This document shows positions 1 through 11,100 of a DNA stretch of 64,000 nucleotides, piece after piece. Under the pieces are notes generated by a model that worked only from the letters and a program-made list of their open reading frames with translations, ran no database searches and was not told the DNA's origin. Position 1 is the stretch's first letter. Every line of letters starts with the position of its first letter. The translations under genes were made by a program, and so were the position numbers. Source of the stretch: Siphonodentalium dalli (lineage: Eukaryota > Mollusca > Scaphopoda > Gadilida > Siphonodentaliidae); assembly GCA_032622095.1 (NCBI GenBank), contig CP136061.1, positions 134,999,587-135,063,586 on the forward strand. The letters run 5' to 3'.

Positions 1-1212
1 TGGAAATACTTAATTCTATTCTCCTTGATGGGTATTATTGATAAATTCTGGACTCTTCAAATTAGTTGTTGTAATCACCAAATTTGTGAACACTGTGAAA
101 TTAGCAATGTGACCAGATATGACAGGAAACTTATTATGCTATTTTAGCTATGTGTCGAGAAACTCTAAGAGTCGCTGAAAATCATCAATTGACTAACCTT
201 GTTCAGGCTTCATCACTTTTCTGTTAAATGTTGTGATTGACTGACACTGGTGTAAAGATTCTTGGTGGTAATGGAATTCCCAGATATTTTCTTTAGACTC
301 TTTAATGCATAGCTTGTTCGAGAGTGTAATTTTAATTAGAACTGGTGTAATTATATAATACATACGGTTCACACATCTCGATGATAGTGAAATTAATACC
401 CAAATAAAAAAAAACTCTTCAAGGTGACATGCAACAGTTTTTAGAGTGATCTGGGCTCCCAATATTAATGTTCCATGATCCCAAAAAGTGGAAACGCGAA
501 ATTTGTGTTTGTGTAACTACCACACTTTTCAGTTAGATGAGAATCCATCCTATATTTTATGAGTTCAAGGAATACTGTTTCACAGGCGGCATATTCGCGT
601 CGCACAATAGGCCTATAGCCCATAGGGGATAGCCCCAAAATTGTCTATTTGATCATAACAGATTTTGAAATAAATTTTGACACAGGCCGTAAACTCTTCT
701 TTTTCTTGTCAAATCCTACCATTGGCTCTGTATTCTATTAAGATTATAAGATACACTTTGTAAAAGAATAAATACATGCAGAAATATGCTATGTGTTTGG
801 AGAAATCAACAGTGATTGCTTTAACCTCAATCGGTGATGTCACAAAATATGGGGAGATAAGTCATAAAGTTTTCGCTCAAAATGCGAAACCTATCTCAAA
901 ACATTGAATTGTTACGCCACACATCAGTACATAGGCGCGTTTCTAAAATATTGCGTTTGCATGATATGTTGGCTCACCCAAGCAGCAACCAATTAAATTC
1001 ATTATTTCGCCAAATGCTGAAACCTGTTGCATATGTCACCTTTAACTGTAGATTAAAGATCCAAACATTTTCAACGTATTGTTCAGGTTTCTAAATCTGA
1101 GATAAAATGAACACATTGTATGCATTCAATATGTGATTACTTGTCATTTTGAATAATAATGTCTAAGATCACAATTTTATAGCGAAAATGTTTGTTCAGG
1201 ATTATAAGTTTA
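1..1212. other. No recognisable gene or repeat
   Basis: AT-rich sequence with only short chance reading frames. I see no conserved domain, splice-bounded exon or clear repeat in it. Confidence 0.5.
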
Positions 1213-1347
1213 GTTGTGGTGGATTGATGGTAACATGGTGTGACATTGAAATCTTCGGGTTTATGTTCAAACGATTCGCAAAGCGACGAGGTTGAACGTA
1301 TGCCCCAAGCGTCAAAATCACGCCATGTTACCGTCAAACCACCACAA
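1213..1347. repeat. Short foldback (inverted repeat) element
   Basis: The left arm starts GTTGTGGTGGATTGATGG and the right arm ends as its imperfect reverse complement (CCGTCAAACCACCACAA). Both arms carry a 'GTAACATGG' / 'CCATGTTAC' core. The arms are about 55 bases with a short loop near 1275. This is a MITE-like palindrome of unknown family, seen once in the window. The short frames over it are by-products of the palindrome. Confidence 0.6.
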
Positions 1348-1997
1348 TAGCGTATATGTTCTGCCAACAGTCCTGGTCATTCACATTAATTTGGCACTTA
1401 TTCCGAAGAATGATCTGCAGAAAATGTCAAAATCTCCTATACCTCTCTCCAACATAAATGACATCATGAAAAGGCCACCGAGAGACGATGAAACGCTCTT
1501 GGTTTCCGTTATGTTGATGGCTCCAGACGTAAACATGGGATATGTTGCACGACTCTGACCAATCGAAGACGCGGTTTCTTACTGGAAGCGGAACATTGTA
1601 TGATTTTCATCCTGGTGGTCACCACGTTAGAGAATTTTCTGCTGTACATACACATGTACATAGATGCAACCTGTGGGTATTATGCTGAACCTTTTAATTC
1701 TTAGTACAAACATCTAACTGCTCTACCTGAAGCTCAGAGATCGGGATCATATTAGGTGTTTGTGTTGAACGTCTTCTCTGTAGTTCCAATGTAGTTCCAA
1801 ACATGTTCATGAGATATAATTCTCACAGAAGTCCAATTCATGGAATGAAGCAGGAGGAAATTTGGAAATTTCCAGTGATGGATTGAAGAGTATATATACA
1901 CTCTGTTAAGCGGATTCATATATCACACATGGTTCTATAGATGCCTCACAACATCGAAGTGAATTTTCATCGTTTTCTTCAACTATATTTTAATAAC

Positions 1998-2234
1998 TTA
2001 AAGGTACTCAATCCGAATTAACGCTCGCAAATTACTATTTCCTTGGCTTCGGGGGGTTGACAATGTTGACAAATAACACGTTTTGGGCAATAATTTTAAA
2101 CTATAGTTGACTGTGCTTAGCATTATTTTTGGGCAATTACTCGATTCTGAAGCGGCATTTCAAAACATTTTTGTTGTTGTTGTTGTTGGACTCTGATGAT
2201 ATGGGGACCATCGAATCGGATTGAGTACCTTTAA
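1998..2234. mobile_element. TTAA-flanked MITE, family 'AGGTACTCAATCCG'
   Basis: TTAA lies at both outer edges, followed inward by inverted repeats AGGTACTCAATCCG and CGGATTGAGTACCT. Related copies lie at 20109-21755, 24599-25071 and, in part, 40512-40966. A TTAA target duplication is typical of piggyBac-like and Kolobok-like DNA transposons; the superfamily is an inference. There is no coding capacity. This is a shortened copy. Confidence 0.75.
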
Positions 2235-3102
2235 CATATCTATTGCGAATGAACGAATATGACAGTTGTGAAGATGTAAGTGTTCAAGTGACTTCGGTCA
2301 CCAATCTGTTCGATGTTCGGTTTTTTTCAGTATCCGAGATGAGTTGTTTGGATAGCGCATTAGTCTAACAGCTTGCTAATATCTACGGAAAATATAGACA
2401 AAATCTAATGTTGAAATTGCCAGGTGTGGTATCTTGCAAGCCATTTCATATATATGTGAACTTTGCGTATTTCTATATTAGTTTGGGAGAAAATACACAG
2501 AAGCCAGTTCGTAAATGTTCACCAGGTAGAAGGTACATATAGTAGTTCATAGATAGTTATTTTCTTTTGCAAATATATCTGAATATATGAGGTTAAAAGA
2601 AAGTCGCGATGTAGTTTTCCCGACTGACCGCTTGTCTTGGTGTGAATAAAAGGTCAGCCGACCACATGCAGTGTCCCCCGACAGCGTGGCAAGTCGATGC
2701 CGCTTTGTTAAAGAAATAAAAAAAAAAATGAAATGTTCTAAGTCGAAAGGATTAATAACTCTGTCAAAAAATAATTTTTCCGCAATATTCTTCGGCACAT
2801 CACGAATTCAAATATATCTACGATCAAAAGTGTAGGAGGAGTTGATTACACCATGAAGGTACCCTCATGAAAATAGCTGAAATCACAGAAACTTTCCTCC
2901 GCGTTGCTCCCAGAATGCAACAGAAATCAAACTAAGATATATAGAATTATTCCCCTTCCATTGAAAATAATAGATTTTGCAGAAACTTATATATATATAA
3001 GCACAGAAAACGCGTCGGGACCTCAACAAAAACAAAATGTTCACAGTTTATTACACCGGATAAGTTGTTAAAACAATGTTATGGAGCTTCTTTTTTCAAA
3101 TG
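2235..3102. other. No recognisable gene
   Basis: AT-rich spacer. Chance frames only. It ends where the retroelement repeat A1 begins. Confidence 0.5.
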
Positions 3103-3382
3103 GGTTACTTTTATGATACCATCTTAAAATGATTAATCTTCCCGGAAAAGCTTGAACTCCGCGTCGACATTTTGTTTTTCCGTCTCAAAGAATAATGTTT
3201 CGCTTTGTTTCATTGGTCCAACGCATATAGTTTTATCCAATCATGACAGGTCGCTAAGGGTTCCAACCCGTTAGTACTAGCGATTTGATTGGTCAGATTT
3301 GTTTAGGTTCACTTCCGCGTTAATTTCTGAAAAAATTCATTATTCGAATTTTGACTTTGAGCGTGATTAGCTCTCTTTTTAT
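3103..3382 (+). repeat. Retroelement split direct repeat A1
   Basis: A 280-base segment repeated as A2 at 10763-11042 with only three substitutions by eye. It starts GGTTACTTTTATGATACC and ends in CTCTCTTTTTAT. It marks the 5' end of the tyrosine-recombinase element. The start is fixed where identity with A2 begins, directly after the end of B1 in the 3' copy. Confidence 0.9.
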
Positions 3383-3717
3383 GTTGTCCAATTGTGGTTT
3401 GGTCGAGTCTGTTGAGAAGGCAAGGGCTCCACATACTTCCATGAGATTCCTTGGTATACAATTTGACACAGTGTCCCTTACCTTAACCATTACTCATGAT
3501 AGAATAGAAGAAATCTTAGAATTAGTTAACCTTTGGTCGAACAACAAGAAGGCCTCACTGGGAGAATTGCAATCCCTTCTTGGAAAACTTCACTTTATCA
3601 GTCAATGTATTAGGCCAGGCAGATTGTTTGTTTCCAGACTATTAGTGTGGCTAAAATCATTTGATTCCCTTCATCCCAAGAAAAAAATTGCTATTCAACA
3701 ATTTGTTTTCAAAGACT
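3383..3717 (+). pseudogene. Reverse transcriptase C-terminal (thumb) fragment, DIRS order
   Basis: An open frame of about 110 residues begins inside a reverse transcriptase, right after repeat A1. Visible motifs are FLGIQFDT, then LGELQSLLGKLHFISQCIRPGR and FVSRLL, the typical connection/thumb region of DIRS-order enzymes. The upstream palm, including the catalytic Asp pair, is absent, so a deletion joined A1 directly to the middle of the domain. The frame runs into the nested transposon and stops inside its terminal repeat. The reading frame continues on the far side at 7596, where the next residues match the start of the RNase H connection (LLWWAIF). It cannot make an active polymerase. An exact 5' start cannot be assigned. 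Confidence 0.88.
3715..3717. repeat. Target site duplication of nested transposon (left)
   Basis: ACT lies just outside the left inverted repeat and again just outside the right one at 7596-7598. Removing the insert with one copy leaves the retroelement frame continuous, which supports these boundaries. Confidence 0.75.
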
Positions 3718-3842
3718 TAGTCCAGGAGATCGGGAGGTAGTGTTGCTCATATTGACGGACAAGCTGCGACCATGTTATTTTTAATGTTTTAGGTATGGTA
3801 ATGAAGAAAAATCATGATAGCAAGAACAAATTTGTAGCCTTC
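3718..3842. repeat. Left terminal inverted repeat of nested transposon
   Basis: Imperfect complement of about 7475-7595. The outer 15 bases are identical, a central 24-base block has one mismatch, and the inner part is more diverged. Confidence 0.7.
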
Positions 3843-5441
3843 TTTGTTTGTTTTCTACAATTTAAGTGCAAAATTTTCATTTTTTTTTTTCAATGTGTAA
3901 AGATTTCATTTTAGTATGATTTTGGTGATTAAATTGAATAGTAATTGTGTTAATAATGTTAAATAACTAATTGTGCTAAAAAAAATGAAGAATTTCAAAA
4001 AATATTTTTCAATTTTTTACCATTTAAAAAAACTTTTTTACGTCCAAATTGCAACCATTTCATCTTAGTATGATTTTAAGGTTAAATTCACCATAATTAT
4101 TTTAATATTGTTAAATAATTTACAACTTGGCTTCTACAATGTTTTTAAATGGATTTAAGAAGGTTTCTACTTGTTTTCTAAGTTGAGGGGTGGTCTAATT
4201 CAAATCCAATTAAACATTGTACTGTTCAAAATTAGATAAATTCCTTAAGGCGTATGGTAGATATACGTAACTAGTTATCAAAACGTATACATATGCCTTT
4301 CTATCCTGTGCGTTATGCACGCGAGTCGGATTTTACAAATTAAATTATGATGAAAAACCCTGAATTTTGGGTGTGGTCACATTTGTGGTCATAATATTCC
4401 GATTAGAGAGTGGATGGACATGGGCCATGCGACACTGTGCAGTATATATGTATATAACAAGCATGACATGAGACATTAGTATCTTTCTACTAAACTGTGC
4501 TTCCAGCGTTATCAGGAATCGAGTGTCGGTGTTATTTCTTACCCCCAAAAAATGGTCAATTTAAAAAATGGGGTATGTGTGTCAAAGGACCACTGGGAGA
4601 TAATAGGATGTCCAATGACTCCTATATATCTATCGTATCACAGTAAAGCTTTTTTTGTAAAATTGGCGCGGTTTACACGACCAAAGTTCGATTTTCTTTA
4701 CAATTATATGTCACAAGCAACTAATTATATAGAGTTACGCTTCTTGAAACTCGAGTCAGCATAACAAAAAAATCTGGCTGCTGATTGGTTGATTATCATT
4801 GAGGGAAATATCCCTAATCGGGAACAGAAAATCATAGCCTACGTAAATATGGCGATCGTGTATGTTTAGATGTCCAGGAAGAGTCTGGTGGTGTCCAGAA
4901 GTTACGGAAGGGGTCTGGATATGTTTATGCTGCTGATTTTTGTGCAGTAAATGGGGTAGTTGTGGAAATGCAAGATTATCGTTTGAAAAAAATACCGAAA
5001 AGGGCACGTTTGTTGTAACACTATTGCAGCGGATGACGTTCTAAGGGAAAATTGACCACTTGAAGTTCAAATAGGCTTAACCCATAGCCGGCGGGACTTT
5101 TAGTTAACACTGTCGCCTATGGAAAATAATTAGGTGTTTGTAACCTATAGATACGAAGCTTCGGTACATTAATTATTATTCATATATTACTATATTTAAA
5201 TAATATTTATGCATACAGTCGGCGTCGAAACAAAACATGAATATACCGATTATTCGTGACATTCAAGTTAATGTTCAATAATAGAAAATTATACTGTGAC
5301 CGGTTCATTCAACATGAAGTTAATCAAGGTGTGTCGTTATTAATAACAGTATAGAGTACTATCAAAATCAGAAGAAACAGGTGGCCCTGTGTACTTATCT
5401 CCCAGCGCTGTGGCAAAAACAAAATTGACAATGCATTCTTA

Positions 5442-6405
5442 AACCCAAACATGTGGCGGTTTTTCATCCAATACACCGAAGCTTCGTGCCATGTACCAAA
5501 GCTTCGTGACGTGTCAGAACTCCAGGAATATACCACCATAGGACATCATATGGTACGTTGAATGGTCACCAGAAACCCGGATATTAATAATTTCAGATCA
5601 TAATTAGCATCGCATTATATATTAACCCATCGAGGAATATGTCATAATGACACACTATATTACACCTACTATATAACTGCTCCCTCCCTGACACAGGGCT
5701 ACATATAAGAAGTTTATCGATGTCTACTTAATGAGAGTATACGGTCCCGTCAAAATCTGACCTCGCATCGTTAACCCCAAATCTGTGGCGATTTTTCATC
5801 CAATTTACCGAAGCTTCGTGACACGTACCGTCAAATGGCATCAAACGTTGAATGGTCACCATAAACTTCGATATCAGTCATTTCAGATCGTAACTATCAT
5901 GGAATTATATATTAACCCATGGTGTAATTATGTCAAAATGACACACTATATTACATCCACACTATATAACTGCTTCCTCCCTGACACAGTGCTACATACA
6001 AGAAGTTTATCCATGTCTACTTAATGAGAGCATATAGTTCTGTCGAAATATGGCGAAAAATGTGACCTTGCATCATTAACCCCAAATCTGTGGCGGTTTT
6101 TCATCCTATGTACCGAAGCTTCGTGACATGTACCGAAGCTTGGTGACGTGTCAGAACTTCTAAAAATATACCCCATCGGGACATCAAATGGTATCAAACG
6201 TTGAATGGTCACCAGAAATCTCGATATTAGTCATTTCAGACCATAATTAGCATAGCATTATATATTAACCCATCGATAAATATGTCAAAATGACACACTA
6301 TATTACACCCACCCTAAAATAACTGCGTCCTCCCTGACACAGGCTGCATATAAAAAGTTTATCCATGTCTACTTAATGAGAGTATACAGTTCTGTGAAAA
6401 TCGGG
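5442..6405. repeat. Three tandem ~330-base repeats inside the nested transposon
   Basis: Units start near 5442, 5773 and 6078, each with AAcCCCAAAtcTGTGGCGgT. Each contains the palindrome CGAAGCTTCG (once or twice), 'GTTGAATGGTCACC', 'TATATTAACCCAT', 'ATGACACACTATATTAC' and 'TCTACTTAATGAGAG'. The middle unit has lost about 30 bases. Subterminal repeat arrays are common in non-autonomous transposons; no function can be read from the sequence. Confidence 0.8.
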
Positions 6406-7474
6406 CGAACAATTTGGTCTATAAATCCCTTAGTGTGACACATTTAATATAGACCAAAACAATAAACACCTTTCAACCCAAAGATAGTTACAATTTAATT
6501 GAAAAAATGGTCCAAACATGAAAAGTTAATTTTTGCCGATATTTAAGTCAAGTTTTTGAGAGAAAAGTCCAATATTTTTGGTGATGTCAGTGGTGACAAT
6601 AGTAACAATTAACAATGGTACATCAGACATGTTAGTATTCAATGTATAGAAGGCAGAATAGCCAATTTTGTACATCATCCACAACTTGTAATCGATTGCA
6701 GGACACGCTGGGGCAATATTTACCATTTTCCATATTTTGGCAACCATTTTGAGCCAAAGTAAGAATTTTGGTTCCAGTGAGTTGGAATATTCATAGGTAT
6801 AATCATATGCATAAATTACATTACAAAGTTGTGTTCATTTCTTGTTAAAATATGCCTATAATCCCAATTGTGATTTTTTTGTGAAATTTTATACCACGTT
6901 CTGTAAATTCAAATTTTGAGGGATCGGAAGGGGCTAGGACCCCAAAAAGTGCATATTTAATTGCCCCTATGATCAGTTAATATACAAAATACAAAATAAA
7001 GTCGCATTACTCAACCAGTTACAAACAGCATGAATCGATCTAGAAGATATTTGTAAAAAAAAAAAGCCATTTTGGTGGCCATCTTGGATGGTGAGTTTCA
7101 ATTTTGACCCAAAAAAGTGACATTATGTCTTAGCTTCACGAAAATATATACATTTGTATACATTTTACAAGATTTTCACCGCTATAATTTGCATAAAACA
7201 GACTTAGGATCTGGTCTGAAAAACGGCGGCCATGATGGACGCCATTTTGTCTGGAGTCTATACGGTCACTTTTTTTTCTTGTTAACATTGCTTAAAAGTT
7301 GAAGGACATAATAAGGAACAAAATGAGTGGGGAGAAGTTAAGTCCCAGGGGGTGCAAGGGTACCCATATTAGCTCCCGGACTAGTAGTACTATGACGTCG
7401 CCGGAAAATTATATCATTTTCGGTCGTCGGGTAGGTCAATAAAAACCAGTTTTTCGCCAATTAAGCTACAAATT

Positions 7475-7595
7475 CACCACTGCTATCATGGATTTTCGTA
7501 ATCTACATATATTTTACTACAAAATTAGACCGGATAGCACTTGTCCGTCAAAATGAGCAACATTTGTTATTTCTTGGGGTCGATCTCCTGGACTA
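7475..7595. repeat. Right terminal inverted repeat of nested transposon
   Basis: Complement of the left end, closing with CGATCTCCTGGACTA and followed by the ACT duplication at 7596-7598. Confidence 0.7.
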
Positions 7596-8155
7596 ACTTA
7601 CTCTGGTGGGCAATATTTTTGAAAGAATATATTGGAATCTCGATGCTGTATATGGAAGAGTGGTCTCATCCCGATGAAGTCTTCTCAACAGACGCGTGTC
7701 TTTCTGGGTGTGGGGGGATGTTCAATGACGAATATTTTCATACATCATTTTCCTCAACTATTTTACATAAGCATCTAGACATCAATTCATTGGAGTTATT
7801 AACCATATGTGTAGCACTAAAACTCTGGGGCAATAAATTTGCAGGAAAAAGGATAAAAATATATTGTGACAACTTGGCCTCTGTTACGGTGATCAATACC
7901 GGGAAAACAAAGGATAAATTTTTACAATAATGTTTAAGAGAAATTTGCTATTTGGCAGCTACATATCAGTTTGAAGTTAGAAGTGTGTATTTAAGTAGTA
8001 ACTCAAATAGGATTGCAGATCTGTTGTCTAGATGGGAATCAGAACCTTATGCAAAATCACAGTTTCTCACAATTATGACAGAACACAATATATTAAACAC
8101 ACTACTCTGTATACCAGTAGAAGACAACATGTTTGAATTTGAACACGACTGGTGA
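7596..8155 (+). pseudogene. Retroelement RNase H domain, one in-frame stop
   Basis: The domain follows the reverse transcriptase in DIRS-order polyproteins and would degrade the RNA of the RNA-DNA hybrid. All four acidic positions can be seen: STDACLSG (Asp), INSLELLT (Glu), IYCDNLAS (Asp) and NRIADLLSR (Asp). The frame opens at the LLWWAIF linker just inside the right edge of the nested transposon. A TAA at 7928-7930 splits the domain, and the same frame resumes immediately (CLREICYLAA) to a stop at 8153-8155. The end overlaps the recombinase frame, a usual arrangement in these elements. The length is normal apart from the stop. Confidence 0.88.
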
Positions 8156-9200
8156 ATCACAATTATTTATCCAGGAATTCAGTAATGGGCATTTTTCCAA
8201 TTCGTCTCTTGTAGATATGGAACTTCAAGCATTGAAACGAGAAACAAGAGTATCACATCGAGCAGCCTTCGCTGAAGGTACAAAGAAAAACTTACACACA
8301 CAAATCCTACTATATTTACAATTTTGTATATATTTCAATTTCACTCCACTGCCATCTACAATGCAGATTTTAGGTCTGTATGCTCAGTTCCTTAGCCGGT
8401 CCTTTAAGTCCACTTCTTCCATTCAAAACTATTTATCAGGTGTAATTTTTTTTTACATATTATTCAGAATTACAGCATTGAAGCATTTCATTCCTATTAT
8501 TTAAAGTTGCTTCTAAAAGGTGTTGCAAGATTAAATCCTCATTGTCCAAAGCGGGCCTTGCCCATAACTCCAAACATTTTGAATGAATTCCTTCACTTTA
8601 TGGATTTATCTTCTCCTTTGGAAGCCACTTTTTGGTGTCTATTTATTATGGCCTTTTTACTAATGGCTAGGAAATCAAATTTAGTTCCCATTTCAAAATC
8701 TACCGTTATTGCTGTAAATGTTCTCCACCGATCCGATATTGAATGTTTGGACGATAAACTCGGTATTACCATACGATGGTCAAAAACAATTCAGTTTGGA
8801 GAGAGAAAACTGAGAATTCCCATAACTAATATTCCTGGCTCTAAATGTTGTCCTGTTGTTGCATACAAAAATATGGTTTCATTGGTACCTGCACCATGCA
8901 GTGCACCAGCATTCATTAGGTCATCACACACAAAAAAAAAAAATTCCTATCACTTATTCGGATCTGACTCAGAAACTGAAGAAACTAATAACTTTGACCG
9001 GTCGGGATCCACTCCTTTACTCATCCCATTCCTTTAGACGTGGTGGAGCTATCTGCGCCTTCCAAACCCATGTTCCATCAGAGCTTATACAAACACACGG
9101 AGATTGGGTTAGCGATGCCTACAAAGTCTACTTAGAATTTTCACAATTAGACAAATTGTCGGTTTCAAAACATATGGCAGCAGCACTAAATAGTTTCTAA
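8133..9200 (+). pseudogene. Retroelement tyrosine recombinase, two frameshifts
   Basis: This enzyme would integrate a circular DNA copy of the element, replacing the DDE integrase of LTR elements. An N-terminal helical SAM-like part reads FAEGTKKNL..YLQFCIYF and SSIQNYLSG. The catalytic part holds the first Arg in LLMARKSNLVP, the HSFRRGGA box (His and Arg), HGDWVSDAY, and the nucleophile Tyr in the AYKVYLEF stretch. So the R, H-x-x-R, H/W and Y set is present. A slip in the T-run near 8443-8453 moves the frame, and another in the A-run near 8930-8943 moves it back. No ATG lies at the start of the frame; the first is near 8217. The total of about 350 residues is usual for the family. Confidence 0.88.
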
Positions 9201-9735
9201 TTTATTTACAGGACGAAGGAATAAGGCGTATTTATTGGGGGATTCAATCGTCAAGTATGTCTCAAGTATTGGTGGAACAAAAATTCAGTGTCTTCGCGGA
9301 GCAACAATTGGTAGTTTGACAAGTTTTGTTAAAAAATCAGAGTCCTTCATCGATCGCTCTATTGACTGTGTTTTGATCCATGTTGGGACTAACGACATTC
9401 CTTCGGACATGAAGGTAGAAGATTTTGCATCAGCATATGGCAATCTGATTGGGGTTCTTAGGGGCTTCCAGGTAAAAATTACCATGTCGTCAATTTTACC
9501 AAGACCAGTGGACTATGAGAAAACGAAGAACCGGGTATTTAAAGTGAACAAAATTCTGAAGGAACTTTGTCAACTCCACAATGTAACATTTGGTCATTCC
9601 TTTAAGCCTTTCATAAAGAAAGGTGGAATCCCAGATCGGTCATTATTTGCTATCAATGATGGTGGCCTCCATCTTAACTTTTTAGGCTCCAGAGTTTTAA
9701 CAGGGCGTTTCCTACAATTCATAAAACAAATGTGA
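9190..9735 (+). CDS. SGNH hydrolase-like third frame of the retroelement
   Basis: About 175 residues with the SGNH/GDSL esterase blocks: LLGDSIVKY with the nucleophile Ser, then VLIHVGTND with the Asn of block III, and DGGLHLN near the end with the His. The spacing DGGLH has one residue more than the common DGLH, so the catalytic Asp-His geometry may be altered. The frame is fully open but has no ATG before the GDS block; it opens after a TAA at 9187-9189. A good 3' splice site (TTATTTACAG, ending at 9211) lies just upstream, so expression by splicing is possible. Hydrolase-like frames of this kind are known in some Ngaro and CR1 elements. Their role is unsettled, and substrates cannot be inferred. 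Confidence 0.75.
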   Translation: MVSNLFTGRRNKAYLLGDSIVKYVSSIGGTKIQCLRGATIGSLTSFVKKSESFIDRSIDCVLIHVGTNDIPSDMKVEDFASAYGNLIGVLRGFQVKITMSSILPRPVDYEKTKNRVFKVNKILKELCQLHNVTFGHSFKPFIKKGGIPDRSLFAINDGGLHLNFLGSRVLTGRFLQFIKQM

Positions 9736-10312
9736 AGACTTAAGCTGACTTATGTACAATTTTACATATAATAGTATTACTCTGGTAATTATAAAGGGAT
9801 AACACTTATTATCTGACATTACTTATCCATATTTTTCTTTCACCAGGGGTCGACCCGGGGTCAGCATGGGCTCTGGGCTTTCCAGAGTTAGTCACCTCAA
9901 GTCAAATATCCTTCGGTGAGGCTTGGGGGTCTAACTTGTGCAGGTGTTAGATTGGAATCTATTGGTCACATTCTGGTAATTGTATTGTATTAATAAGTCT
10001 ATTAATCATGTATATAATTTTAATGATCTACAATGTGAAGACTTAAGCTGACTTATGTACAATTTTACATATAATAGTATTACGCTGGTAGTTATAAAGG
10101 GATAACACTTATTATCTGACATTACTTGTCCAAATTTTTCCTTTCTTTCACCAGGTGTCGACCCGGGGTCAGTATGGGCTCTGGGCTTCACAGAGTTAGT
10201 CACCCCAAGTAAAATATCCTTCGGTGAGACTTGGGGGTCTAACTTGTGCAGGTGTTAGATTGGAATTTCTTGGTCACAATCATTGTGGTATTATTATATA
10301 ATTATAATGAGT
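9729..10312 (+). repeat. Two tandem ~300-base units after the SGNH frame
   Basis: The period is 303 bases. Units begin AATGTGAAGACTTAAGCTGA at 9729 and 10032. Both contain GGTCGACCCGGGGTCAG, 'ATGGGCTCTGGGCTT' and 'TATCCTTCGGTGAG'. The SGNH stop codon lies inside the first unit. The units belong to the 3' non-coding part of the retroelement. Confidence 0.85.
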
Positions 10313-10490
10313 TTTCTGTACAGAAGTACAGCAAGTATTACTTCATCCACAGCAAGTATTACTTCATCCACATGTATGTGAAGTTGCTAGTCGCCATGAA
10401 CTTGAGGAAGTTGAGGTAGGATAGACACACATTATCCTTTACCCACCATTAATGCACTATCCCATTATTTTTTGGCCGACTTTCGGTTTG

Positions 10491-10762
10491 GCAGAAAAAG
10501 CCAAAAATTTCAGATACTGGGATAGTTGATTAACACAATGATTTATATTTTGCATTGCAGTACCGGTACCTGCAATAACAATATATCATTTCTATGACTC
10601 GTATGAGTATAATTATAAAATATTAATTATTATGTTTTAATTTTGACATTTTGTTTATGTCATTAATAGTATAATGATATCGATGTTGGGGAGCATAGCT
10701 CCCCACATTTTGGCAAATAAATTTTATATAAAACACTTGGGAGTTATTATTTCTGGGAGATT
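10491..10762 (+). repeat. Retroelement split direct repeat B1
   Basis: Matches B2 (11101-11378) with about five substitutions and one 6-base indel. It contains the palindrome GTACCGGTAC, the hairpin GGGGAGCATAGCTCCCC and an AATAAA signal near 10717. It abuts A2 directly. In these elements the B1-A2 junction corresponds to the junction of the circular intermediate. Confidence 0.88.
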
Positions 10763-11042
10763 GGTTACTTTTATGATACCATCTTAAAATGATTAATCTT
10801 CCCGGAAAAGCTTGAACTCCGCGTCGACATTTTGTTTTTCCGTCTCAAAGAATAATGTTTCGCTTTGTTTCATTGGTCCAACGCATATAGTTTTATCCAA
10901 TCATGACAGGTCGCTAAGGGTGACAACCCGTTAGTACTAGCGATTTGATTGGTCAGATTTGTTTAGGTTCACTTCCGCGTTAATTTCTGAAAAAATTCAT
11001 TATTCGAATTTTGACTTTGAGCGTGATTAGATCTCTTTTTAT
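10763..11042 (+). repeat. Retroelement split direct repeat A2
   Basis: Second copy of A1, 277 of 280 bases the same by eye. A 58-base spacer (11043-11100) separates it from B2. Confidence 0.9.
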
Positions 11043-11100
11043 TTTCCACCCACCCAAAAATTACCCAAAGTATTTAGATATTTCATTTTGTCATTGTATT

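Larger units (their letters stand above)
3718..7595. mobile_element. Non-autonomous DNA transposon nested in the retroelement
   Basis: The ends are inverted repeats: TAGTCCAGGAGATCG on the left and its exact complement on the right. A second matched block follows inward (TGTTGCTCAT.TTGACGGACAAG). Weaker similarity continues to about 125 bases from each end (shared ATCATGATAGCA.. and ATTTGTAGC). A 3-bp ACT duplication flanks it. The 3.9 kb interior has only short frames and no transposase I recognise. The middle holds three tandem ~330-base units. A 3-bp target duplication occurs in several superfamilies (for example Harbinger, CACTA and Zator). The terminal TAGTCC does not match the ends I know for these, so I leave it unclassified. 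Confidence 0.8.

Noticed and set aside
5442-6405. CRISPR-like array
   Set aside because: The ~330-base units are far too long and lack short repeat/unique spacer structure; the sequence is eukaryotic.
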